From: Metarhizium brunneum
Lineage: Eukaryota > Ascomycota > Sordariomycetes > Hypocreales > Clavicipitaceae
Assembly: GCF_013426205.1 (NCBI RefSeq)
Contig: NC_089427.1
Span: 310,001-374,000 of the forward strand
Direction: 5' to 3'
Length of the DNA stretch: 64,000 nucleotides
Below are positions 33,120 through 44,212 of the stretch, one piece after another. How positions within the stretch are numbered: the first letter of the stretch is position 1; each line of letters opens with the position of its first letter. A program made the position numbers and the translations under genes. Under the pieces are notes generated by a model. That model was not told the origin of the DNA. It saw only the letters and a program-made list of their open reading frames with translations, and searched no databases.

Positions 33120-34349
33120 ACAGCTATTTCCGTGTAATAATTATCGCCCATGTAGGCGCTCTTGGTTTGACTGGTAGTCGTGCACATCGCCTACATGGCC
33201 GTCTATACTGCTTTTATCCGTAAATATATAGATAGCTTTTATTTTACTATAACTACTGTATTAATATCTCTCTTAGCCTTTTTAGCGCTCTGTTTAACAA
33301 ACAGTTTAGGGTTTATCTACTATAGTAGAATAACATGCCGGGTTATTACTTTTAATTTCTTTAGACCAAACTGTTGTTTATCTTGTATACCATTCTGTAT
33401 TACTTTAAAACAGCTTATTCTCGTTTTCTGTGTCTTTAGGCCGTCTACACTATACTATAGCTAATTATATTTTTCGGCTATAGGATTCTTAGCTGCTATT
33501 CTTGGATATAGAAGAAACGTACAAGACCAAATAATTTAGGTGTAAGACAAAGAGGCGACCAACTTAATATATCAGTAAGGAGGGCAGAAGCTCGGGCATT
33601 TCAATGGATTATTGTTAGTGTCTAGTCCCAGGCACCCACAAAGCGAGTGCATTTGACATCAATGATCGCTCGCATCCTATACCGCGCTACGGAATACCAA
33701 ATTTCGGTGTTATCAAACTCAAATGCTCCAGTCTTGATTGCTTCTTAGCCCGTCGACTTCCCATGTAATACTCGCACAAGGCTGGCAGTCACAGTGCACT
33801 GTCTCCTGATCAGTGAACATGGATGCAGTGTTCATGTGCAAATCAGTGTCATCAAGACAACCGGTCGATTTCTGTGCTTCGACGATTTTATAATCTACCA
33901 GACTTTCATGCTTAAATACGAGTCAGGGAGAGTCCGTAGGAGTCAAATTTACTGGGATTTCCCATGGTAGAATCCCAGGTCTGAAGGCAGCTCTCTTACG
34001 AGCTGCAAATAGCGTGGCACGGGTAGTTGGTTATGATTACGTTATCAATTAAATCAAAGGGGGGGGAAGCAGACAGAGGATGAAAAAGGACAGATAACAA
34101 TAAATATAATGGGATTTTGCCGAGACAGCTATTTAATTTTACACCGACGCCTTTTGTGAACAGCAATAGGTGTTTCAAGTACGCTGGTAGATTAGTCGCA
34201 TGTTTCATGTGCCTTGGTCAAAGATGATGCATTAATATTTGACCCACATGTGCACATGTGCAGTTCCGACGTAGTTGGCCCGGCCCTATTCCACCACTGA
34301 TTAAAAAAATTGACAGTATTTGAGCCAGCAGGGACTACATCACACTGGG

Positions 34350-34526
34350 TTACATGAGGGCTACGATTGCGGGACCTCGGGAAAAAGACGCTCGCCGACT
34401 TCTTATATTTAAAGAACTCTTTAGTTAACTAGGCTTAAAAAAAAACGAAGGACTTTTAATACAGAAGACTGTTGTCAGATGAATCGAGTCATGGTGCTTT
34501 AAAGTTCTGACTCAACCCTTGTCACA
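34350..34526 (-). repeat. dispersed MITE-like repeat, copy E
   Basis: Left end TTACATGAGGGCT, right end AACCCTTGTCACA. The core is diverged (CTTAAAAAAAAACGAAGG then ACTTTTAATACAGAAGACTG) but collinear with copies C and G. Confidence 0.65.
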
Positions 34527-34712
34527 GACTAGGATTATGCACTATAACAAATCACGACGAATTGAGAAACTTGCAAGACGAAAAGGTTTAAATTGTGGGG
34601 TTATGCCAGATTAAAAGCTGGTCAACTGCCTGAATTAATGCGCATTTTTTTTATGGCCGTTGGGGGAGGGTGTGGTTGAAGATAAAAGACCTCAACTCTT
34701 CGAGCATGATAA

Positions 34713-34905
34713 TGTGACAAGGGCTTGTGTTATAGGTCGCTTGGATCGATTTGGTCTTCAGCTAATGATTCGCTTTAATTTTAAAGTTTCTTGGTTTTCT
34801 CAAGACCTCAAAGGGCGGGTGACCCTTATTTGTATCAAGCAGCGGTGAGCAAGCGAGCGTGGAAGCCCAAGGCCTCAAGCAAGCACGTCTCGAGCCCTTG
34901 TGTAC
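34713..34905 (+). repeat. dispersed MITE-like repeat, copy F
   Basis: It begins TGTGACAAGGGCT and ends AGCCCTTGTGTACA. The core is inverted relative to copy E (TTTCTTGGTTTTCTCAAG). It shares the GGGCGGGTGACCCTTATTT block with copy A, so A and F form one subfamily. Confidence 0.7.
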
Positions 34906-36563
34906 ACCCACTGTAACTATCGTCGGGTTCAATGTTCGGCCCACGCCTTTATGAACGTGACTTTCGTGTAACAGATAGAGCTTGTCAAGCCGTTCTTGCT
35001 CTGGTTAATCAGTACGTCTAATCGGAGCTGTATTTCAGCGCGTCCACACGTGATACGGCTGTCTTCTTATCGCCACGCTCACAAGTTGTTCAATCAACGA
35101 ACGTACGCCCGAGCATCGTTTCCACGACTTCGAGATCCAATACACATGCTTCTGTGCGGTGTTGTTCAAGGGGATCTGTCTTGGTCCAGAAAGGGCTGGG
35201 AAATGACTTTGGACATCTCAAAGCGTCGTGTCGTCTTGTTACCTCCACCTTGCAAGGCTAGCTCCAGGCAGCTTTTACTGCATGATGAGCTGAGACAACC
35301 TCGCTGTGATGCATGACTTGGCATAATGCTTGTGTTGTTATTAGCTAATAAAAGATTCTGTAAAATGGGTCAAATGCGGTCTGCTTAGATTCTCAATAGA
35401 CATTTCTGGGGCATAACATGCTGTCAGGAAAGATTATGCCCAGATTATGCTAGCTAGTTCTTGAATCTCGGGACCGGAATACACGAATCACTACAGGTAC
35501 TAACATAGTCTTGAGAGATGCGATATTTTGATACACGCGCTTGATTATCCAGAAGACAAGAAATAATAAGTCATGAATTGTTTAGACGGGTGGTACTGAT
35601 GCCACCGCGGATTACTTGCTGTGAGAAAATGGCTGGGCGCGACTAAGAGGGGAACAATCTTAAACATCCACCCAAGGTCGGCTCACATGACTTTACATTA
35701 CGTAAAGCAAGCAAATGCCAAGTCAAGATGATAAAAATGGCACTGTAAATAGACTAACCAGAGATATGGTACGGCACTTGGCCCGGCTTCTGTGCTGTCC
35801 GCCGCTACTGTCCGGCATCTTGGTAATCCGCGCGCAAGGCGCTTCTTGGCTCTTGGCAACCAGACACCTTGCGCACCATAACACTTGGGAAGTCGCTATG
35901 AACACACGAAGCCGAGTATATGTTCTATTGAATTTCTGGAAATGTAATGGTTCATTATCTACGTGCGAGGGTTTGCTTCCCTTTTGCCGTGCGCTGAAGG
36001 CAATTCGTGTAAACACAGCTATGGGTGGCATCCCGCTGAATGATGAACCTATCAAGACCGCTACATCTCAGCAGCGTCTGGTTAAGCCCTTCATGTCTGG
36101 TGGGGTAGTAATGTCGTCCCGTCCCTAAAAAGTAAGAACTTGTGCAGATATGACAACAGACGTCGGCAGCTTGGCAGATTAATGTGGCGTGCGCGGGTCG
36201 TGAGCCAAGCAAGGCGGCAACCTTGGCGCTGACGAGGCTAAAACATTCCAATTGCTCTATTTGGCTCGGCAGTCATCACAAGTGAACACTGACTCCGGAA
36301 GTGAGTGCATCGTGATTCTAATCTAGACTAAAAAGTAAGGCTGTGTACAGGCTTTCGGGGAATTCTTGCCCTCGTGCGGTGTTGCCTATCTTGGCGACAA
36401 TCAAATTAGCTTGAATTACCTGGTTTCAATCTCGTATTCAAGTAGCTCCAAATTCACCTGGCATTGGAAATTGGAAATATATAATTCGAGCTTCTTCTCG
36501 TCATGATGAAAAGTACTTCATCTCATCTCCCTTGGCCATTTCCCCGTCACTTGACAAACAAAC

Positions 36564-37188
36564 ATGAAGACATCAGTGTTTTTTACAGGCTACATCTCCA
36601 TTGCCGCGGCCAGCCCCCTTTTAAACATCCACATTGGGAAGCATAGGACTTCAGGAGAACTATTCCAATTCACCTCGACCTACAGCGTCAAGGTTGGCCC
36701 AAGGGCTGTTGTCGACGCCGACAACAACCCTACCGGCGGACTAGCCGGTGCATCCGGGCTCTTTCAATACGGCATCGACAGTTATGAAAATATTATCTGC
36801 TACAATCTCACCCTGGATGGATTCCGCGGTGAATATCAGTCGCCTGCTCTGACGGCTACTCACATTCACGAAGCACCAGTAGGAAAGGCTGGGCCGCCAC
36901 GGTAAGACTCCGCTTCACATTACTGTAAGCGAGTTGCTAACAATTGAATGGCCATGTAGTATTGCGTTTCCCAATCCACAAGACTCTCAAGGGGGACGTC
37001 GAACTAGCATTGGCTGCCTAAGAGGACCGTTCCTTACTGGCGTAAAGGTGGACGGCAAGGATACGGGCCAAGGCTTCCATGTTGAGCAGATTGAGAGAAA
37101 CCCGTCTGCATTTTTCACAGACGTTCATTCTAGCTTGGCTGTTCCTGGTGCCGTCAGAGGTCAATTGGAAAGCAGAAACAAGTGCTAA
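36564..37188 (+). CDS. secreted CHRD-domain protein
   Basis: Exons 36564-36901 and 36960-37188 (58 bp intron) give 188 residues. The signal peptide is MKTSVFFTGYISIAAAS. The body fits a single CHRD domain: TSTYSVKVGP near the start, GASGLFQYGIDS, ICYNLTLDGF, the hallmark THIHEAPVGKAGPP, and a C-terminal FHVEQIERNPSAFFTDVHSS (the NPxxFYxxxHT-like strand), ending VRGQLESRNKC. CHRD domains are beta-sandwich units found in chordin and in many microbial secreted proteins. In fungi their function is unknown, although they are often secreted or wall-associated. The next genes are also secreted proteins but on the opposite strand. Confidence 0.87.
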
Positions 37189-37796
37189 GGCTAGCCGGGA
37201 ATGACTGGCAATAAATAGTGTTGAGTACACGAATCAGCGGTTGAATTTTATATTGTCCAAGTCAATGTCATGCTAATTGGTGTATAAGATCTATCAGAAA
37301 TAATGAGCTGTATTTTTATTAAATAATAACTCAATGTGTTGCATATGGTAATCCTTAGTCCAGGTATAAGCATTTCTAAGCTATTGTACAAATTCTAGTG
37401 TTTGTTCTTCAAGCATATTGCACCAAGCTTTCATATGTTAAACATACGTTGCCAGAGTAAGAAAATTGTCGTGTAAGCCTTTTATTTCTCCAACTAGTAG
37501 GTATAAATTGGAATGAGCGTATTGGTTCAAGAATTCAAATGCTACCATGCCATGTTCAATACTGAAATGGATAAATGTCCTGCCTGGTCGCGGCTATTGA
37601 CAACGCAGCAGCGGCCTTGCTACACCAACTCATAATGGGTATTTCTGAAACAGTAGTAAAGTATAATAAGATCAAGATCATCATTTTCCCAACATTTCAT
37701 CAAGACGTGAAGTCAACTTCTTTGCCGCGATTATAGATATTTAGTAACAATACCCGCAAATATCACCATTTTGCCAATGCTTCTTTGGGTCATGGC

Positions 37797-38911
37797 TCAA
37801 ACTTCAGGACGTGTGAACCTCATAAAGAAATCCTGGATAATCGCACTGGCTTGAATATGCGTTGGCTTATCACCAGCCGCTAGTTGCGAAAAGTTTGGCT
37901 CTGTCGATGGCCAGTCGTGCTCTGCCCGCAAAAAGGTTAGCAAGTGTTCCAACATAGCCCCAAGTCTCAAAGAGCAGGATTGGGTTATACTTTGATCATC
38001 GGTCTTGTAGTGCTGCACTACCCCTTCTTGCCCGCCGCATGCCCAGCTAAGATGGTGTACGTCACCGTCAAACAGATCCTCCTGATGATGAGGCGTGTCG
38101 CATTTATTCCGGGCCGCCCACCAGCCGAGCCTTGACATGTTTTACTATTAGCATTCGTTGTTGCCATGAATCTGTCAAGTTGATGCGCGTACCAATTCGG
38201 GATTGCAGGCTCAATACCACCTTCACCCTGACCGCCACCATACTTGACATCCGCGTCAGCTCCTCCATGGAACTCTAAAATGGGCATGGGCACACGTGCA
38301 GGCTCGCATAAATGGTGGTTTGCATCGTTATTAGTATAAAAGGACCCGGAGGCCGGGGCCATGGCAGCAAACTCGCCTCCGACGGTGCTGTTGCAGGCAA
38401 TGGTATCCACGAAGCCGCCACCGCTGGACAAACCTGTTGCATAGATGCGCGAACTGTCGATGCAGAAGTTCTGACGCAAGTCGGCAAGAAGATCCCACAC
38501 AAATTGCAAGTCTTGGTCGACAGTGGCCTGGGAGTAGTTGGCTCCGGCCCAAGCGCCGCCCAGTCCGTTGGGATAAACCATGATCTTGTCGCGGGTAAAT
38601 CGAGCCTCGTCGAGTTTGGTATCGGCCTGAAAGAACAGCCCGATACTACTGGAGCCGTGGAAGCCTAGAATAGTAGGGTATTCATGGTGTTTATCGTATT
38701 GGGAAGGGAGATGCACGCTGTAACTGCGATGCACGCCACTAGACTGTATCCCGCGGTAGATCGGAAGGCCGATGACTTGAGCAGTGTGCATCTTTCCACA
38801 GCCCGATGTGTCGCCTCCCGTGTATGGGTTGGACGCGACCGAAAGGGTCGCGACGGGGTTGATGTTGATGATGAGAAACGCGAGAAACAACATCGTCACT
38901 TTGTTGGCCAT
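37797..38911 (-). CDS. feruloyl esterase / LpqC-type secreted esterase (CE1-like)
   Basis: Secreted serine esterase of 327 residues. Minus-strand exons are 38911-38193, 38130-37991 and 37921-37797. A signal peptide covers about residues 1-22. The nucleophile elbow is GLSSG (G160-S162-G164). The oxyanion strand is ILGFHGS, the likely acid region is HGGADADVKYGGG, and the catalytic His is in KHDWPST. The first splice produces IPNWLGWWAARNKC, matching the conserved WxxWAxRN-C of feruloyl esterases. The second intron (37922-37990) is 69 bp, a multiple of three without a stop, so an unspliced transcript would encode 23 extra residues just before the catalytic His. The GTATAA donor and GCTAAC branch point support removal. 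It likely releases hydroxycinnamate from plant wall polysaccharide, or hydrolyses polyester. Confidence 0.88.
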
Positions 38912-39509
38912 GATGACAATGGGTAATGATGGGATTCCTTTCTTCCAGATAGTACCAGATACAGGGGCATCAGACGTATTGAGTTGTTACACGGTCGACA
39001 TTTGACATGATATTCTCAACCAAAGCAGAAACACGCCCACGCCTGGCAGCCTGGGAGGAGCAGGATGAAGGATCGGCGCCAGATCGATCGACGATGACCT
39101 GCTCTAGGTAGCCACAACGGGTCTAGTGTCTGCATGTGGTCAATCTAAAGCGGCTGGGTCACAAATGAGGAGTCCTCGTGCCCCTGGGCGCTTTCTGTCT
39201 CGATCTCCTGCTGGCGCCACGTGCAGTTGACCATGGGTTTTGCTTCATGATGGATGTTGCCCGTGCTGCAGTGCTCCGGACATGGCAACGTTGCTTGAGT
39301 AGTCACTTACTCCGGGACGTTCAATTGTCAAGTAGCAACATCAATTGGATTTGCAGCAAACACCTGTGACTTGTGAAGTGAAAGTACATACAATCGGACC
39401 CGACCATGCAACGCATAGCCCATAGCAACATCCTCTTCCAAACCGCACACAGTATACTCAAAGACTCGAACATCTATAATCTATTCCGTACCCAAAAATC
39501 ACTCTACGA

Positions 39510-40392
39510 TCAACGGAAGCCTAACATGCGGCCATAAACTGTCCCAGACCCGTAGGGACTGAAAGCATACTGCGTTCCTAGAGGTGAAAGGGCTGGCCCA
39601 CCACTCTGAAGAAGAACCTGAGAGTTCTTCGCAGTGCCAAAGTACGCGTACCGCGCAACACAGGCAGTTTTATCCAAAAACGGCATGGCCTTCCTCAAAA
39701 ATTCGCCCTGCTGAGCGGGAGACCCAAATCCTTGAAACTGCACCTCGCGTCAACATGACCTGTCTGCCGTGCAAATTATGAGTCCGGCGACTTACCTCTG
39801 TGATCCAAATTTGACGACCCCTGCCCAACCAGCAGATCTTCCTAACCCAGTTCTCCAGGTCAAACTCCAAGGTATAATTGTTGTACCAATGGACAGGGAT
39901 GAAGTCAATATGACAGCCTTGGCACTGGTTGAGAAACTCGCTCAGCCAGTCGTAGCCGGCATTTGAGATTACCGGTGCGCCAAGCTTTACTTGACCTGCA
40001 TACGGCTCCATATACGTCTTCCATGCTGTTACTGCCGCTTCGTGGGACATGTTTGCCTGGTCTGGACGGTCGGGCTCGTTGAAACCCAGTAAATGCTGGG
40101 TTCCTCGCTGTATCCAGTAGCGAACGTTGTTATGCCATTGCTGGGTGTGATAGCTCTGGGTGCCCCAGAGCATGGGTACGAATTCGGCAAATGGTTGTTT
40201 TTGGTTTGTCGTGCTATCCCAGTTGTATTGCCAGTTAATCTGGGACTTGTGGTCTTTAAAAGTTCCCCAAAAGTTGTTGATGGGAATGCCGTCATTGGCG
40301 GCGAGGCCGCGTTTCGGCGTTTCGGCGGCGGAGGTTGTCGTCAACAGCAGCGCTGCTGTTATAAAAGAGCTGAAGTGGGGCATTTTGAACAT
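39510..40392 (-). CDS. GH128 endo-beta-1,3-glucanase
   Basis: Secreted glucan hydrolase of 276 residues from minus-strand exons 40392-39796 and 39743-39510 (52 bp intron). The signal peptide ends near SAA (about residue 22). It begins KRGLAAND as GH128/Asl1-like proteins do, then SWx-type NWDS and FVPMLWG. The acid/base candidate E106 is in GFNEPDRPD, with VHWYNN before the nucleophile candidate E199 in IWITE, the last residue of exon 1. The C-terminal exon has the family ending FLDKTACVARYAYFG. The start at 40392 was preferred because an upstream in-frame ATG (40452) would bury the signal peptide. Likely roles are remodelling of the fungus's own wall or attack on other fungi. Confidence 0.92.
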
Positions 40393-42247
40393 TTTGGTAT
40401 GAAGCCAGTTATTCTTTGACAAGTAAAGACAGGAAGAGCAGGCGTTGGGCAAGTCAATTGCTTCAGCAGCTGTCGATTCTACGTAGAACTTGAAATGTGG
40501 CTAGACCCCAGCTCCTACTTATACTCGGATTCGATTGACAATTTCAGTTCTCCCAACTGCTTGCTCCATTGATTTTGTAAAACCGTTTTCCAAAACTCGA
40601 AAACTCGGTAAGAAAAGTCCATGGAGGTCAAAGGTTGGCTACGTTGAGTAGGCGACATGTGTTACCATCCAACACGCCAAGTAGTCGCGGCCAATAATGA
40701 CAAGCTGTACTGCCTTGGCAACCAGGGATAGAAGGTTCCTGAGGGAAGCTTCTTTACAAATCCCAGAGGAATGGGCCGAAAGCCCAGACCGAGGATTTGT
40801 GGCAGGGATTTGATGGAGCCGACTGCTTTGTTCGAGATGCACAACGATGGATCAATCCTCCGCCTACGTGTCGGTGATACCATGCTTTCGATAGTCTTCA
40901 TGCATAACAGCTATTACATGGACGTCATGCCTATTGCGGCACGGACCGGCCCTTGGACCTGACTATAGTTACACAGGGGTTCGAGACTTGGCTGAGCCCC
41001 TGGACTTGCGGGTTCAAATGCTCACCGCTCACTAGATCGTAACAGTGCCGCCGAGTTTTGTGCAGCATGGAGCAAGGCTGTATTTGGTTCTTGGCGCGTC
41101 TCGAATCCTTTTTTTGGTGGTACTGCTGGTAGATGTATTCCTTTTCTTTTGCCAACGTGGTTCGGTATTATTTGCCATCATTACGCATGAAGTACGTATA
41201 GAACCGCTCGAGTATTATTAGCCATATGCATAGACCACGGTTATATTCAAGTATTCAAGCCTTATGTATGGCATAATTATTTCCAACGCTGACTTTCTTA
41301 AACTGACCATGGAAGAAGCTGCATTTGGTGGTTGCTGGAAAGTAGAACTGCGAGTATATATGGGAACAATCGTCCACTACCCGGCATGACCACACACCTA
41401 ATCTGTGTATGCAGATGTAATTTAAATATGCTATCGCTTCTAGCCTATTGGTTCAAAATGCCTACTTGTGAGCCTCTACTAAATCCCTAGCCCGATACCA
41501 CTTCTCTTTCACACCGTCTCGTGATCCCGCATAGAAGTACCATAAGCACAGGGCTGTTATTGTTGGCAAAATCGGCTGCCACGCTGGCACGGGTACAGTG
41601 CAGACCAACACAAAACCAAAGCGTGTGAGCGTGCCGATCGACCAACAATGGCTAGAAGCCACTCTGTGCTTACAGCCCCGGTAATATGACAGTGGTGACA
41701 TGACTTACATTCTACAAGTCAATTTTGTAATGCGCCCAAGGCGCTAACAAATGTCTCCCAACCTGATAAATCAGAAGGCTTCCAGAGAGATAAGGCAAGT
41801 GAATGTCGAAATACATGGTCTCCAAGACGAGCTACATTTATGCGCGCAGTCTATGGACTATGGCGTATCCAACCTAGGGAGTGCATTTCATTGTCGCCAA
41901 AGCACCAATATTGCATCAAGTTATTAATCTATTATGTAAGAATGCCTATGATATGCACATTCTATATGTTCCATTGACCACCATCCTCTTCAGTACCCAA
42001 AAATGACGAAAGAGGGAGACGTCCCATAATGTTGTACGGAGACTAACAGTAGGAGCCAAAGTAACATCCACGTCCCCACGCCGGCTCTCTATAACAACAC
42101 TTTTTATTCCAACACGCAGTAATAGCCTCATCGAGTATCCCTATGCCCGTTGAAGCAAGTGATCCAACAAAATAGACCTTGGCATTGCGCTCAACTGTGA
42201 CAAACTTGGCATAGACACGACAACCTCCTTGAAGTATCCCGCAATCC
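40393..42247. other. intergenic region with a repeat fragment
   Basis: No supported gene. At about 40,970-41,040 a fragment beginning GTTACACAGGGGTTCGAGAC resembles the outer end of the dispersed repeat but lacks its core. A 79-codon ORF (41701-41462, minus) has two hydrophobic stretches and no recognisable family. Confidence 0.4.
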
Positions 42248-44212
42248 TCATGAATTCGAGCCTGTATAGGAGGAAATCCTAGCCTTGGTTCTCTGTTCAG
42301 GGGACGAGCTTGACGGCCCCTTCGACCAATCGCTCCAAGCAACGCGTCCCTGGGCTGACTTGTCCCCGTTCGTGTTCTCTTGGGACCGCTCCAGTCCATC
42401 ATTCTTCTTGCCGGGATGATTAGGCTGAGCCTCCATCTCAAAGTCAGATTGTAATTGTCCGTCAACTGTATTCGTGGACTCCATTCGATCCTCAGAATCG
42501 CGATGTTCTTGCTGTGGCGTCGTGCGCCAGGGGACGGCACTCAATTCGTCCAAACCATGATGCTGTGTGCCAACAGCATCATCACTCATGTTGTTCTCCC
42601 CGGGTGCATCATCAACCACGTCGTCCATGACAGGCAGCAAGTATAGAGCAATCTCTTCCATATGTTGCTTGATATGCTTCCTCATTTCCTCCTGGGCGAA
42701 GGGTATATCCCAGCGAAAGCATTTCCTGAATTTGTCCGGATAGCAGCCGCAAAAATGGCAAGTTGGAAAGCGGAAACCCTCTTTTCTCCGAAAAATTGCT
42801 CTTAACGAGTCGAAACCTGATCTTGGCAAGTGCCATTCCTGTTCAAGAAACTGTTCAAATAGATGTCTGTTTTTGAAGTCTTGGCGGGACCCGTCCGGCA
42901 TCGACATCCAATAAGGTACAGCGACGTGTGAGTCATGCATGTGGGCTAGAACTCCGTCAAAGCTATTGTCTACTTCAAAGGGTTTCGAGCAGTCCTTGAA
43001 AACGCAAAAGTAAGGCTCAAGGTCCCTCATGACATGCTGGCTGTAATCATGTCAGCACTAGTCTCTCAGACATTTGGTGATTTATCCAGGCTGAACGGCG
43101 CTTACCTCCAGGATATTCCTTCGGCTTCTGTGGAGGGAATCACAAGAAAACAATAGGGACACGTAAAGGTGTCTGATTCCTGAAGTTTTGGCCGGTACGG
43201 TAAGTCATGGTGTCCCATGGTGAGTGAAGCAACGCTCTCTGTTGTGCGCGGCGACGAAATCGTATCGAGACGAGTATTCTCAGTTGCTGAGAGTATGACA
43301 CCACGATTCCCGGCGCGGGACGTGGTATTCTGGCTGTCTGGTTTGTTTACCTGGGTATCGCTTTCAGGAAATGTGGTCAAGGTTGTCCCTGCGGCATCAT
43401 TCTGTGGTTGGGGTGGAGATTCATGATGCAAACCACAAGCAAGCTTCTCCTGATGATGCTTCAAATATTCAAAGCGCATTCTTCTCCTAGCGAATGATTC
43501 CGCAATTCTTTCTTGCATCCAGAGAGGCGACCGTGGAAACTGATGCTCGGCTTTTTCCCGGGCCATTGTCTTGAATAACTCGTAGACTTGGTTCTGACCC
43601 GGCTCATTCTTGAACCGTTCAATCCTTGTCTGCATATCATTTTCCCCATCCAATTCATCCAGTCGAGCTTGCATATAGAGCCTGTGAATATTTCTCTCTA
43701 TGCGAGTCCATTTCCTGTTTGGTTGGGGATGTGTGTTGCGATCGTGTGAGACGGGAAGCGAATCTCGAGACCATTCAGAAGTGTCGGAATCTTCATCGCA
43801 TTCCTGTTGGCTTTGCATCTTGCTTGTAGCGTGCTCATCAATACTCTCTGGTTCCCGCAACTCTGGTTCGGCGCATCCTATTAGCTTGACACGCTTTATT
43901 TGAACTTGCTCCTTTGCTTGGGGTCCACTCACTTTGCAAACACAGACTCAACTCCCACAGGAGTTTTGTTATTGTTATTTTAGTCTGGGGGAGGCCCTTA
44001 AGATGATAGTCCAAAGAATGTTGGCCTGATTCATAAATGCCCGTCTTGCCACACCATGAGTTCAATCTGGCGGACTGGGTGGACAGGAAATTAGACTTCT
44101 GATGCCCAACGTCGTTTTGTTCGCAATTCGAGAGAAGGTCTTTCAGTATATTTTGGCACCGTATGGCCTGGACGACGAGTTGACTGGCATGTCCGCTGGT
44201 TGCTTCCTCCAT
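42248..44212 (-). CDS. C2H2-type zinc-finger protein of a large fungal family
   Basis: Exons (minus) 44212-43933, 43862-43106 and 43040-42248 give 609 residues. The N-terminal domain (about 1-95) has the pattern SLDYHLKGLPQTKITITKLL seen in fungal signalling-type proteins often found as stand-alone or NLR-linked modules. A basic, low-complexity middle follows. Then a zinc-binding cluster begins with FTCPYCFLVI and continues across the last splice into QHVMRDLEPYFCVFKDC and HMHDSH, then CHFCGCYPDKF and HIKQHMEEIALYLLP. The C-terminal 110 residues are polar and probably disordered. For intron 1 the chosen acceptor (CCAG at 43863) puts the CTAAT branch point 20 bases upstream. Function is unknown; family members occur in many copies in ascomycete genomes. 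Confidence 0.75.

Larger units (their letters stand above)
32305..36563. other. AT-rich, gene-poor block with repeat copies D, E, F
   Basis: More than 4 kb without a supportable gene. From about 32,400 to 33,560 it is extremely AT-rich, with runs of TAATA/TATA words typical of RIP-decayed DNA. It holds repeat copies D, E and F and one TTCAATGTT motif at 34928-34936. ORFs such as 35715-36128 lack any recognisable feature. Confidence 0.55.

Noticed and set aside
33180..33464. 94-codon hydrophobic plus-strand ORF in the AT-rich block
   Set aside because: The hydrophobic composition follows from extreme AT content; no conserved motif, and likely decayed repeat DNA.
35715..36128. Plus-strand ORF of 137 codons in the gene-poor block
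   Set aside because: A minus-strand ORF of similar length overlaps it, and neither has recognisable features.
40970..41040. Further dispersed-repeat copy with a GGGTTCAAATGC B-box-like word
   Set aside because: Only the outer end resembles the family; the core and right end are absent, and other copies lack the B-box word, so a tRNA-derived SINE is not supported.
41462..41701. Minus-strand ORF of 79 codons with two hydrophobic stretches
   Set aside because: Too short and isolated; hydrophobic runs are common in chance ORFs, and no family is recognised.
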